From Cohnella mopanensis (GTDB lineage Bacteria; Bacillota; Bacilli; Paenibacillales; Paenibacillaceae), in assembly GCF_022352055.1 (NCBI RefSeq), contig NZ_JAKRWM010000014.1:186001-250000 (forward strand): a stretch of DNA of 64,000 nucleotides, read 5' to 3'. Both the position numbers and the translations under genes were made by a program. Positions 54,101 through 62,869 of the stretch are shown in pieces (position 1 is the stretch's first letter; each line of letters begins with the position of its first letter). The notes beneath the pieces were generated by a model. The model made no database searches, had not been told where the DNA came from, and saw nothing but the letters and a program-made list of their open reading frames with translations.

Positions 54101-57100
54101 AACCGAGCTTTATTACCGGTGGCGCTAGAAGCATCAGCACTATTTTCAATAACATTAAAGCTCAACCGTCCAACATTGCCGAAGATGATCCGGGCGACGT
54201 AGTTACTTATATTGAGGCTCACGACAACTTGCCGCTCTACGACGTTATCGCACAGTCGATTAAGAAAGATCCATCGGTTGCGGCTAATGATCTAGAAATC
54301 CATAAACGGGTTCGGCTTGGAAACCTATTAGTCTTAACTTCGCAGGGAACGGCATTCCTTCAATCCGGTCAAGAGTATGGACGGACGAAACAATGGAAGG
54401 CTGCCGGGGTGCCGGAACAGAAATACACGGCGTTTACCGATGTGAACGGCAATCCGTATCCTAATAATTATTTCATTCACGATTCTTATGACTCTTCCGA
54501 CGCGATCAATATGTTCGACTGGACTAAGGCGACGAATGCGGCTCAGTATCCGGTTAACAGCATCACGAGTAAGTATACTTCCGGTTTGATTAAGCTAAGA
54601 AATTCGACGGATGCGTTCACGCTCGGAGATCGAAGCATGGTCAATTCCAATGTCACGCTCATCACGGCGCCGGAAATTCAGGCATCTGATCTTGTTATCG
54701 GCTATAAGAGCAAAGCGACGGACGGAACCGGGCTGTATTACGTATTCATGAATGCAGATAACGTAGAAAGAACCATTACGTTAACGGAAGATTTAACTGG
54801 CGGAACGGTCGTCGTCGATAACGACGAAGCAGGCGTTCAAGCGGTTTCTTCCCCATCCGGGTTCACTTTAACGACTACCTCTATCAAGCTTGATCCGTTA
54901 TCGGCAGTCATTATTAAGAAGGATACTGCGGCAACTGTTCTAACTTCATTGGAATTAGACATGCCGAGCTATTCTCTTCCTGCCGGAAGCAAACACCAGA
55001 TGACGGTGTTCGCAAGATATGACGATGGAAGTAAGAGAAACGTAACGAGCCAGGTTGCATACACATCCAGTAGACCTGGAGTTGCAAGCGTGGCGGCGAA
55101 TGGTCAATTGACGGCAGCGAGCTTGGGAACGGCTAATATTACTGCGACTTACAAAGGTTTAGCGGTTAACGCTCAAGTGACCGTCACGAAAGCATTGGCC
55201 AAGCGATATATCCAATTCAATTATAGTCGTTCGGATAAGGCTTATCAGGGCTGGAATATTTGGGTTTGGAATACTGGGGTGAAGGACGATCAAATCGATT
55301 TCGCTAAAGTAGAGAATGGTATCGCCACCGTCAACATCGAAATGGCGCCAGGTGCGACGAAAATGGGCTTCATGCTTCGCAAAGGGACAAATTGGAATGA
55401 TGCGAAGCAGGATATTGCCTATGACCGATTCATCGAAATTCCGGCGGATACGAACTTTGTAAAAGCAAATGTCACCAGCATGGTCGGAGAACTGGATGTA
55501 TTGCCGAGTATTAGCGGCCCTGTTCTTGCTGACGGGGACGTCACCTTCTACTATCGGGACGATGCCCTGTTCAAGAATGGACAAATGAATACCATTTCGG
55601 GCGTGAAAGTCAAAGTAGGAACGACTGAATACCCGATGGTGTATGACGCTAGTAAAGAGTGGTACAGCTATACATTGAAGAACATTGCAGTCGGCGATCA
55701 TGAGTACACCTTCTTGGTGTCCAAAGGAACTGCCACTGCTGAAGTCAACGATCCGTATAACCTCGTTGGCGGCAGATCGATCGTGAAATACCGCAACCCT
55801 ACGATCGCTATTCAATCAGCGGTAAATCCGGGAGCTATCGCTTCCAATGAGAACGGAGTTCTTACTCTCACGGTTACGCCTTCCGAACCCGTTAGCTATA
55901 AGGAGGCTTATCTGGATCTTACTTCACTTGGCGGTTTGGCCAAGGCTAAGTTCGACACGGAACTGATGGCTCAATCTATTTCGGTGAAGGACACGATTAC
56001 GGCGGGTCCGAAAAATATCACGGTAACTTTGGTCGATGTGTACGGCAATAAACATAAGCACACGGCTACTGTGAATGTTAAAGCGAGAATGTATACGAAC
56101 GATAAGCTCGATTTTGATTGGGATGAAGCGCGAATTTACTTTGCTCTTACCGATCGCTTCGCGGATGGGGATCCTACCAACAATACGAACGTCGACAAAA
56201 CCCATCTTGAAGCCTACCATGGCGGTGACTTCAGAGGGATGATCGACAAGCTGGATTACATTCAGGAGCTTGGAATCAACACGATCTGGATTACCCCGAT
56301 CGTCGATAACATCGATTTCAACAAAGGCCTGGATTTTAACAGCAAACAATATGCCTACCATGGATACTGGGCGAAGGATTTTACTCAGATCGACGAGCAC
56401 TTGGGAGATTTGGATACGTTCAAGGAACTGATCGACAAGGCGCATGATAGAGGAATTAAGATCATGGTGGACGTTGTTCTCAACCATACCGGTTATGGTT
56501 TGAAACCGGATGATGCTATTCCTAGCATTACGCAAGCCGACAAAGATCGGTTTGCCGGTATGTTGAGAACGGATGGCGTATCCTCGAATACGGATGAAAT
56601 CCGTGGAGAGCTTGCCTTCCTTCCAGACTTTAAGACGGAAGAACCTGCCGTGCGCCAGAAGATCATTGATTGGCAAGCAGGCTGGTTAAACCGTGCCAAG
56701 ACGTCTCGCGGAGATACCATTGATTATTTCCGGGTAGATACGGTGAAGCATGTGGAAAGCACGACATGGAAAGCGTTCAAAAATGCGTTAACGGCGATCG
56801 ATCCGAAGTTTAAGCTCATCGGGGAGCAATTCGGGGCGACAATCGATAGCGATGGCGGTACGCTTCGCAATGGTCAAATGGACAGCTTGCTCGATTTCGG
56901 CTTTAAGGGCAAAGCGAAAGAGTTCGCCAACGGTAGTATTGACGCGGTGGACGCTTACTTGGCAGACCGCGAGTCTAAGTTGGATAACACGACGACGATG
57001 GGACAATTCCTGAGCAGCCACGACGAGGATGGTTTCTTGTCTAATTACGTGGACGGAAACAAAGGGAAGTTGAAAATCGCTGCTGCCTTGCAGATTACGG

Positions 57101-58725
57101 CTAAAGGTCAGCCGGTCATTTACTATGGCGAAGAGCTTGGTCGCTCCGGGAAAAACGCGGGCGATATGAGTAAGGGCGAGTTCAGCGAAAATCGCGGTGA
57201 CATGCCGTGGGATAAGCTGACGGACGAGAAGGATCTGCACGATCATTATATGAAGCTTCTGAATATCAGAGCTAAATTCTCTAAAGTGTATTCCAAAGGA
57301 ATTCGTACGAAGATTGGAGGCTCGGATGCTGAGGGCTACCTGGCCTTCAACAAACAATACGGTACGGATAATGTGATTACCGTCATTAATACAAAGACGG
57401 CTAGCAAAGACATTACGCTTACTGTTCCATTCGTTGTCGGTACGAAGATTAAGGATGAATACAGCGGCAAAACATACGTCGTATCGAACAATCAAAAGGT
57501 GACATTCAAGTTGCCGGGGATGAATGAGGGCGGAACGGTCATTCTTAGCTTCTTGGAGCGTGCTAGTAGCGATTCGTCTTCCGGTGGCAGCGGTGGTTCT
57601 GTAACAGTACCTGAACAAGCGAATACGCAAACCGTTAACGAAATGGATTTGAAAGACGGTAAGAACGGCAAGGTAGAAATTCTAATCCTTAACGGCACGC
57701 AAACGGTTCTGTTGCCGATTCAAGCGGCTGCGGCGCTCGGAAACAATAATCTGGTGCTCAGCTCCGCAAATTTGTCGGTGACTTTCCCGAACGCGGTTCT
57801 GGATTCGATCAGCAGGATGGTAACCGGAGCAGATGCAATAGGCGCTCAAATCTCCTTTGAATTTAAGCCGATTTCAGCTGAGGACGGCGATTCGTTGCTT
57901 GCGCGTGCAGGAGCGGGTAAAGTTAACTTGAAATCCGCATCTCAAGTTTACGAATTGACGTTGAACATCGTTACTAAAGACGGCAAGAAGATAGCGGTAA
58001 CGAAATTCGATAAGCCGCTTACCATTAAGCTGTTAGTAACGGGCAATTTGAACAAAGACTTAATCGGGATTTACTATATCGGGGATGATGGCAAGCTCGA
58101 GTATATTGGAGGTACCCTCGAAGGTAGCTATATGACGGCGCAAATTTCCCATTTCAGCAAATATGCCGTTCTCGAGTACAACAAATCATTCGAAGATGTG
58201 AAAGCAACTTATTGGGCTTCAACAGTCATCAAAGCTCTTACGGCGAAGCAGATCGTGACCGGGATAACGGATACGAAGTTTATGCCGGAGAAGAGCATTA
58301 GCCGTGCTGAATTCGCGGCACTGTTGGTCCGTGCCCTCGGCATTAAAGCGGAAGGTGAAGCTAAATTCACCGACATCAGCAAGAGCGCTTGGTATGCTCC
58401 ATATGTAGCAACGGCTACTATGCACGGCATTGTCAAAGGGGGCCAAGGCAATACGTTCAGGCCGAACGATACGATTACCCGCGAGGAAATGGCGGTCATG
58501 ATCATTCGTGCGCTGGAAGTGAAGAACGGCGGTAAGGCCGCGGACGCGGCCAAATCATCAGCTTTCTCGGATCGCGCTCAAGTTAGCGCATGGGCGGTTC
58601 AATACGTCGACGCTGCCGCTCAACTTGAACTCGTAAAAGGCAGAGCGAAGAGTCAGTTCGCGCCGCAAGGCGTCATGACCCGCGCGGAAAGCGCGCAAGT
58701 CATCTACAACTTGCTGTCTAAGTAA
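51184..58725 (+). CDS. SLH-anchored amylopullulanase (type I pullulanase plus alpha-amylase)
   Basis: 2513 residues. ATG 51184 has GGGGAGG 8 nt upstream and begins a normal signal peptide (MKFGLRSKKMF, cleaved near 33-36); the longer frame to 51067 runs over cre site 3. Order: two X25-like starch-binding modules (about 40-250), two CBM41/PUD modules (254-465), CBM48-like region, GH13 pullulanase with Asp894 (GMRWDMMGY), Glu923 (FIGEGWKD) and Asp1014 (EAHDNL); BIG2 domain (1256-1336), another PUD, an E-set-like pair, GH13 alpha-amylase with Asp1852 (DYFRVDTVKH), Glu1881 (LIGEQFG) and Asp1947 (SSHDEDG), Ser/Gly linker, three SLH domains (2335-2513). Cleaves alpha-1,6 and alpha-1,4 links in starch and pullulan at the cell surface. 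Confidence 0.95.
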   Translation: MKFGLRSKKMFAILLSLALVWSCIGVNPNRAGAVSSTTATLAGNLQSKLGGTDWTPSDTATIMQDMGDGNYQFTGSLPAGTYEFKVAINGKWDENYGVGSYTNPAKTGTDNIVLTLPAPQTVTFYYNHNTHKIADSTYYTPIAANKLPRVVGSLQTEIGDPTDWDPGTASAIMTDPDFDNVYSVTKTVYQGTYEYKIVLGNDWADQAYPGSNKSLVLPQELPVTFKYNNNDNSVAADFIVPVDPNAGVPVPAGHLRVHYNGAYNGVGLWTFNDVDASPVTWPIDAIPFTSAQVDSYGAYLDLPLKANAKKVGLVVVNRTTQAKDGGDKVFELTSPAMNEVWLQTNSDAVLPYEPVTLAPNTVRIHYTRGDKDYSKFGLWLFDDVAVKSDQLGKWPMAATPFANTDRYGAYIDVPYKADAKKISFIAVKREGSGDKDRDTKEFALMSKYSHIWIKQGDDNVYISPYGDLATAIVSAEVVSPSKVRLVFTMTTGLDSAALLSGLTIKDKDGNPVTVNQVAIQDATTVVADAALNLDKLPLSITYSGRTVSAASGWRLLDELYDYQGNDLGATYNADGTATLKLWAPSASSVSVDLFDKNDSTLQIGNFPLTKGDKGVWSKTVTVNKNNSKVDSKGYFYQFKVTNDGVTKAVLDPYAKSMAQFTVNTKGEAGPDGDLVGKAAIVDLNGTDPVGYDFAHIDGYEKREDAIILEAHIRDFTSDPSIQSDLNARWGSYSAFIDKLDYIKAQGVTHIQLMPVMAWYYGDESKMDQRELGYSAKDNEYNWGYDPHNYFSPDGAYSENAADPELRIKELKGLIDAIHDRGMGVLLDVVYTHMAKTDTLNDIVPDYYAWKDPNGNFIGAFGNMLATNHKMAEKLMVDSVKYWFDEYKIDGMRWDMMGYATQDSVQNAYNAAAAINPNALFIGEGWKDFAGDKADPSLAGQGADQKWMDKTDSVGVFSDEMRNELKSGYPTEGQPSFITGGARSISTIFNNIKAQPSNIAEDDPGDVVTYIEAHDNLPLYDVIAQSIKKDPSVAANDLEIHKRVRLGNLLVLTSQGTAFLQSGQEYGRTKQWKAAGVPEQKYTAFTDVNGNPYPNNYFIHDSYDSSDAINMFDWTKATNAAQYPVNSITSKYTSGLIKLRNSTDAFTLGDRSMVNSNVTLITAPEIQASDLVIGYKSKATDGTGLYYVFMNADNVERTITLTEDLTGGTVVVDNDEAGVQAVSSPSGFTLTTTSIKLDPLSAVIIKKDTAATVLTSLELDMPSYSLPAGSKHQMTVFARYDDGSKRNVTSQVAYTSSRPGVASVAANGQLTAASLGTANITATYKGLAVNAQVTVTKALAKRYIQFNYSRSDKAYQGWNIWVWNTGVKDDQIDFAKVENGIATVNIEMAPGATKMGFMLRKGTNWNDAKQDIAYDRFIEIPADTNFVKANVTSMVGELDVLPSISGPVLADGDVTFYYRDDALFKNGQMNTISGVKVKVGTTEYPMVYDASKEWYSYTLKNIAVGDHEYTFLVSKGTATAEVNDPYNLVGGRSIVKYRNPTIAIQSAVNPGAIASNENGVLTLTVTPSEPVSYKEAYLDLTSLGGLAKAKFDTELMAQSISVKDTITAGPKNITVTLVDVYGNKHKHTATVNVKARMYTNDKLDFDWDEARIYFALTDRFADGDPTNNTNVDKTHLEAYHGGDFRGMIDKLDYIQELGINTIWITPIVDNIDFNKGLDFNSKQYAYHGYWAKDFTQIDEHLGDLDTFKELIDKAHDRGIKIMVDVVLNHTGYGLKPDDAIPSITQADKDRFAGMLRTDGVSSNTDEIRGELAFLPDFKTEEPAVRQKIIDWQAGWLNRAKTSRGDTIDYFRVDTVKHVESTTWKAFKNALTAIDPKFKLIGEQFGATIDSDGGTLRNGQMDSLLDFGFKGKAKEFANGSIDAVDAYLADRESKLDNTTTMGQFLSSHDEDGFLSNYVDGNKGKLKIAAALQITAKGQPVIYYGEELGRSGKNAGDMSKGEFSENRGDMPWDKLTDEKDLHDHYMKLLNIRAKFSKVYSKGIRTKIGGSDAEGYLAFNKQYGTDNVITVINTKTASKDITLTVPFVVGTKIKDEYSGKTYVVSNNQKVTFKLPGMNEGGTVILSFLERASSDSSSGGSGGSVTVPEQANTQTVNEMDLKDGKNGKVEILILNGTQTVLLPIQAAAALGNNNLVLSSANLSVTFPNAVLDSISRMVTGADAIGAQISFEFKPISAEDGDSLLARAGAGKVNLKSASQVYELTLNIVTKDGKKIAVTKFDKPLTIKLLVTGNLNKDLIGIYYIGDDGKLEYIGGTLEGSYMTAQISHFSKYAVLEYNKSFEDVKATYWASTVIKALTAKQIVTGITDTKFMPEKSISRAEFAALLVRALGIKAEGEAKFTDISKSAWYAPYVATATMHGIVKGGQGNTFRPNDTITREEMAVMIIRALEVKNGGKAADAAKSSAFSDRAQVSAWAVQYVDAAAQLELVKGRAKSQFAPQGVMTRAESAQVIYNLLSK

Positions 58726-58733
58726 AGAAGCGC

Positions 58734-58772
58734 AAAAGAGGAGGAGCAGATTTTATCTGCTCCTCCTCTTTT
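58734..58772 (+). terminator. Terminator of the amylopullulanase gene
   Basis: AAAAGAGGAGGAGCAGA (58734-58750) pairs perfectly over 17 bp with TCTGCTCCTCCTCTTTT (58756-58772), loop TTTTA. It is 8 bp after the stop codon. Confidence 0.95.
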
Positions 58773-58813
58773 TATTAGGTGGTTACTGCGTTCGCGCTGG
58801 CAACTCGCTCTAT

Positions 58814-59782
58814 AGTCCGGTAAAACCCAACTACAGCTCCAATCTATCGTGCTATTGGCACTGTAGTCCGGCAAAACCCAACTACAGCTCCAATTTACCG
58901 CGTTATCGGCGCTGCAGTCCGGTAAAACCCAACTACAGCTCCAATCTATCGTGCTATTGGCACTGTAGTCCGGCAAAACCTAACTACAGTTCTAATCTAT
59001 CGCGCTTTTGGCACTGTAGTCCGGCAAAACCCAACTACAGCTCCAATTTACCGCGCTATCGGCGCTGCAGTCCGGTAAAACCCAACTACAGCTCCAATCT
59101 ATCGTGCTATTGGCACTGTAGTCCGGCAAAACCCAACTACAGCTCTAATTTACCGCGTTATCGGCGCTGCAGTCCGGTAAAACCCAACTACAGCTCCAAT
59201 CTATCGTGCTATTGGCACTGTAGTCCGGCAAAACCCAACTACAGCTCTAATTTACCGCGTTATCGGCGCTGCAGTCCGGTAAAACCCAACTACAGCTCCA
59301 ATCTATCGTGCTATTGGCACTGTAGTCCGGCAAAACCCAACTACAGCTCTAATTTACCGCGTTATCGGCGCTGCAGTCCGGTAAAACCCAACTACAGCTC
59401 CAATCTATCGTGCTATTGGCACTGTAGTCCGGCAAAACCCAACTACAGCTCTAATTTACCGCGTTATCGGCGCTGCAGTCCGGTAAAACCCAACTACAGC
59501 TCCAATCTATCGTGCTATTGGCACTGTAGTCCGGCAAAACCCAACTACAGCTCTAATTTACCGCGCTATCGGCGCTGCAGTCCGGTAAAACCCAACTACA
59601 GCTCCAATCTATCGTGCTATTGGCACTGTAGTCCGGCAAAACCCAACTACAGCTCTAATTTACCACGCTATCGGCGTTGCAGCCCGGCAAAACCCAACTA
59701 CAGCTCTAATTTACCACGCTATCGGCGTTGCAGCCCGGCAAAACCCAACTACAGCTCCAATCTTCCGTGTTGTAGGCTCGGA
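58814..59782. repeat. 51-bp tandem repeat array, nineteen units in 102-bp dimers (array 5)
   Basis: AGTCCGG (AGCCCGG in the last two) recurs every 51 bp exactly from 58814 to 59732. Two variants alternate: one continues CGGTAAAACC and ends GGCACTGT, the other CGGCAAAACC and ends GGCGCTGC. From 59069 to 59680 the alternation is nearly perfect, so the recent amplification unit is 102 bp. CTGTAGT and ACTACAG flank each CCGGNAAAACCC segment as an inverted repeat. It fills the space between two convergent SLH-protein genes. Confidence 0.97.
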
Positions 59783-59790
59783 AGGTGCGT

Positions 59791-62754
59791 CTAGACGAAC
59801 TCCACGACAGTCAACATCCGAAGAAGCATTTGTGCGGTTTCCGCACGTGTTGCCTTTCCGCCCGGGTTCAATTCGTCAAGCTTGTCTCCGGTCAGAATGC
59901 CGTATTGAAGACTGAAGCGAACGGCATCGTTAGCCCAAGGTGACACAGAGTTCAGATTCGCAGATGTGACGGCAGTCCCCGGCTTCAGCTCAGATCCCGT
60001 GTACAGAGCTGCCCGATACAACATTACCGCGAGTTCTTCACGCGTGACTCCATCATTGGGACGGAAATTTCCGTTATCGTTTCCTTTGATCAAACCGGCG
60101 TGATAGGCGGTAGCTACCGGGGAAGAATACCATTCACCCTTAATGTCTCGGAACGGGCTAACGTCTGTCGAGTCGATTAAGCCCAAAGCACGAACGAGCA
60201 ATGCGGATACTTCTGCTCTCGTAATGGTGCTCTCTGGATCGAAGTTACCATTGCCTCGTCCCTCCACGATCCCTTTCGCAGCCAATCGTTCGGCGCTTTC
60301 CTTTGACCAGTGCTTGCTGAGGTCGGGGAACGTGACTTGGCGGTCAATGACCGCATAAGTACTTAATCCTTGCCTTCTTAACTCGGCAACGGTATGTCCA
60401 TCCTTCTTCTCAAAGTGAGAAGGGACAAAGCGATATTCGCCCGAGTCCGGGTTCCACCAAATGCCCGATGCGGTTGGAGATGCGGCAACGATTCCCATAT
60501 CAATCGTGCGGGCCACGTAATGCTCGAAGTTGTCGAGCTCGGCAGTTTTCTCGCTTCCGTCGCCAATCCGTACGTGGAATTCTACAGGGGTGACGAGAAT
60601 GCGAGCTTGTTTCTTCTTAAGGGATTCTTCGAGCTTACCTAAGTTGTCCTTGTCGGTATTCGCAATCGATACCGTCATTTGTACTTTAGAACGATCCATC
60701 CCTTGCCGCTCGCTTAACGCAGTTACGTTCAACTCTGCAATCGGCAACGTAATGGAACCGAGCGAAGATTGAAACGTCAGCAAGGTATTCGGATTGATCG
60801 ATCGAATACGCTCCATGATGGAAGCGGGGATAATAACCTTCATATCCGGCTTGTCCGTCTTTAAGACTACGAAGCCTTTCTTAACTTCATCTAAAGTAAT
60901 CGATACCTTCGTGGTTGATCCGTCGGAAGACAGGACCTCGAAATTAAAGGATTCTGGCTGCGGGGCAGGGGAGATAGAGCCGCCCGAACCGCTTGGACTA
61001 CCCGACTGATTACTATTGATCCGAAGGGTTGTATTAGTCGTCAAGCCTCCGTATGTGGCGGTTAAGACGGTATCCCCAACGTTTAACCCAGTGAAGATTC
61101 CCTTCGTATCAATCGTAGCTATGCTCGAATCGGCTATAGAATAGATCGCTTTGTCCGTCACATCCGAGGTCGTCTGATCGGAATTCGTGACGGTGAGCTT
61201 CGTTGATTGGGTATTTCCCTTCACCACGGAATAAGTAGTGTTCGAGAATTGAAGTCCAACGGCTTGAACGCTCGTAATTTTCCAAGTGTAGCTAGCCGGG
61301 GTCGCATCGACGTTACCGAACGCATCAATCGCTCTTACTAGTAAGACGTGATCTCCATAGGCTAGGTTATTAAGCGTCAAGGGAGACGAACATGGTAAAA
61401 ACGCAGTTCCATCTAAGTTACATTCATACGTGCCGCCGTTCTTATTACTAGTAAAAGAAAATGCAGCGTTAACGCTATTCGTTAATGAATCCGGGCCTGT
61501 CACGATTGTCGTGTCCGGTAAATCAACAGTCCATGCGTACGTGGCCGGAGTAGGATCTACGTTGCCTGCCGAATCGCGCGCCCGAACGCTTAATGTATGG
61601 CTGCCATCGCTCAACCCAATAAACGTCTCAGGATTATTGCAAGCTTTATAGGCTGCTCCATCCAAACTGCATTCATACGAGACACCGTTCTCGTTGCTGC
61701 TGAACCCGAATGTAGCACTGCTGCTAACAGTAGGCGAACTAGGTCCCGTCAAGATTGTCGTATCCGGCGCAGTCGTGTCCACGGTCCAAGTGTAGGTAGC
61801 GGGAGTCGGATCCGCAACGCCGTTATACAGGATTGAGCGAACGGAGAAGGTATGGTTCCCGTCCGATAGAGAGCTATAACTTTTAGGAGAAGGACAAGCT
61901 CCATAGATAGCTGAATCTAAGCTGCATTCAAAGGAGTTGCCCGTTCCGGAGAAACTAAAAGTCGCGCTCGCGCTTGAAGCCGTGATAGTAGGCTCGGCTA
62001 GAGTCGTTTCCGGAAGCGCGTCGAAAAATTCAATGTTCGTAGTTATTTTGAGCGAGGATGCACTCGTATGGCGTTCGGCACGGAAGAGATCGAAATCATA
62101 GACTTGACCTGGGATTAATCCTAGGGTCGCGGCGTTCGTCGCATTTAAATCAATAGTGCCAGTTAAGAGGCCGTGAACACCGCCTAAATCAATCGCAAGT
62201 TTATTGTTGATAAAAATCCAAGCATCATCGTCAGAGATGAGGGTCAAAGTATCCCCCGGCCGGTAGATGAATTTGCTATGTGCTTCTATGGTGAAGTGGA
62301 AGTTACGAGAGACCCCGTACCCGTCATTGTTCTCGTTTCCCCACAACAATCCGTCGATCGGAAAGTAGCTCGGGCTATCGAATTTATAGATTCCGGGGGT
62401 AGAATCGTCGGCTAAGATCAAAGTGTCCGTCGTTGTTTTATTAAACCGAGGATCATCGTTGAACCACGAGTTGAAGGTCGAAGAGCTCGTAACAGTACCA
62501 GAATTAGTACCGCCGACATAAATCGGCTTCTTATCCGCGCCAAGAGTCGGCGACAAGATTCCGGTTTTAAGCCCGCTGTTGTAGGTCTCGAAGTCAGGAT
62601 GTGTGTTGGGTGCTTTTGTGGTGAAATCACGGATCACGAGGTTCAATTGATTGCCCGAGGCCGCATTCGCGTCGTTAGGGACAAAGATGGATTGGAGACA
62701 TAAAAGTAGAACAGCCAAAGCAAGCCCTGCGGATAATGGCCGATATCGATACAT
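59791..62754 (-). CDS. SLH-anchored fibro-slime domain surface protein
   Basis: 987 residues. Signal peptide 1-32 (cleaved after ANA). Residues about 36-245 form a fibro-slime domain (FETYNSGLKTGILSPTLG, LTLISDDDAWIFINNKLAID), related to PA14 and often carbohydrate binding. Three Ig-like repeats follow, each with ECSLDGAAYKAC-like Cys pairs, then a BIG2-like domain (about 515-590), a conserved middle region and three SLH domains (about 795-985) with ITRAEVSALLVRALG and GVTREELAVMLYRAA. It should bind secondary cell-wall polymers via SLH; a structural, adhesive or glycan-binding role is likely. Its 3' end abuts array 5. Confidence 0.9.
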   Translation of the reverse strand: MYRYRPLSAGLALAVLLLCLQSIFVPNDANAASGNQLNLVIRDFTTKAPNTHPDFETYNSGLKTGILSPTLGADKKPIYVGGTNSGTVTSSSTFNSWFNDDPRFNKTTTDTLILADDSTPGIYKFDSPSYFPIDGLLWGNENNDGYGVSRNFHFTIEAHSKFIYRPGDTLTLISDDDAWIFINNKLAIDLGGVHGLLTGTIDLNATNAATLGLIPGQVYDFDLFRAERHTSASSLKITTNIEFFDALPETTLAEPTITASSASATFSFSGTGNSFECSLDSAIYGACPSPKSYSSLSDGNHTFSVRSILYNGVADPTPATYTWTVDTTAPDTTILTGPSSPTVSSSATFGFSSNENGVSYECSLDGAAYKACNNPETFIGLSDGSHTLSVRARDSAGNVDPTPATYAWTVDLPDTTIVTGPDSLTNSVNAAFSFTSNKNGGTYECNLDGTAFLPCSSPLTLNNLAYGDHVLLVRAIDAFGNVDATPASYTWKITSVQAVGLQFSNTTYSVVKGNTQSTKLTVTNSDQTTSDVTDKAIYSIADSSIATIDTKGIFTGLNVGDTVLTATYGGLTTNTTLRINSNQSGSPSGSGGSISPAPQPESFNFEVLSSDGSTTKVSITLDEVKKGFVVLKTDKPDMKVIIPASIMERIRSINPNTLLTFQSSLGSITLPIAELNVTALSERQGMDRSKVQMTVSIANTDKDNLGKLEESLKKKQARILVTPVEFHVRIGDGSEKTAELDNFEHYVARTIDMGIVAASPTASGIWWNPDSGEYRFVPSHFEKKDGHTVAELRRQGLSTYAVIDRQVTFPDLSKHWSKESAERLAAKGIVEGRGNGNFDPESTITRAEVSALLVRALGLIDSTDVSPFRDIKGEWYSSPVATAYHAGLIKGNDNGNFRPNDGVTREELAVMLYRAALYTGSELKPGTAVTSANLNSVSPWANDAVRFSLQYGILTGDKLDELNPGGKATRAETAQMLLRMLTVVEFV

Positions 62755-62869
62755 ATAAAGGCGCCCTTTCCAAATGGAATTAGATTAATGAGATAAAACT
62801 CTTATCCTATTAATATACTATATTTGTAATTATCCGCAGAGGGTTTTTCATTTTTTGCGTCCGGCGATG

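Noticed and set aside
58814..59782. Possible CRISPR array
   Set aside because: All of each 51-bp unit is conserved; there are no unique spacers and no cas genes nearby. Same reasoning applies to the other 51-bp arrays.
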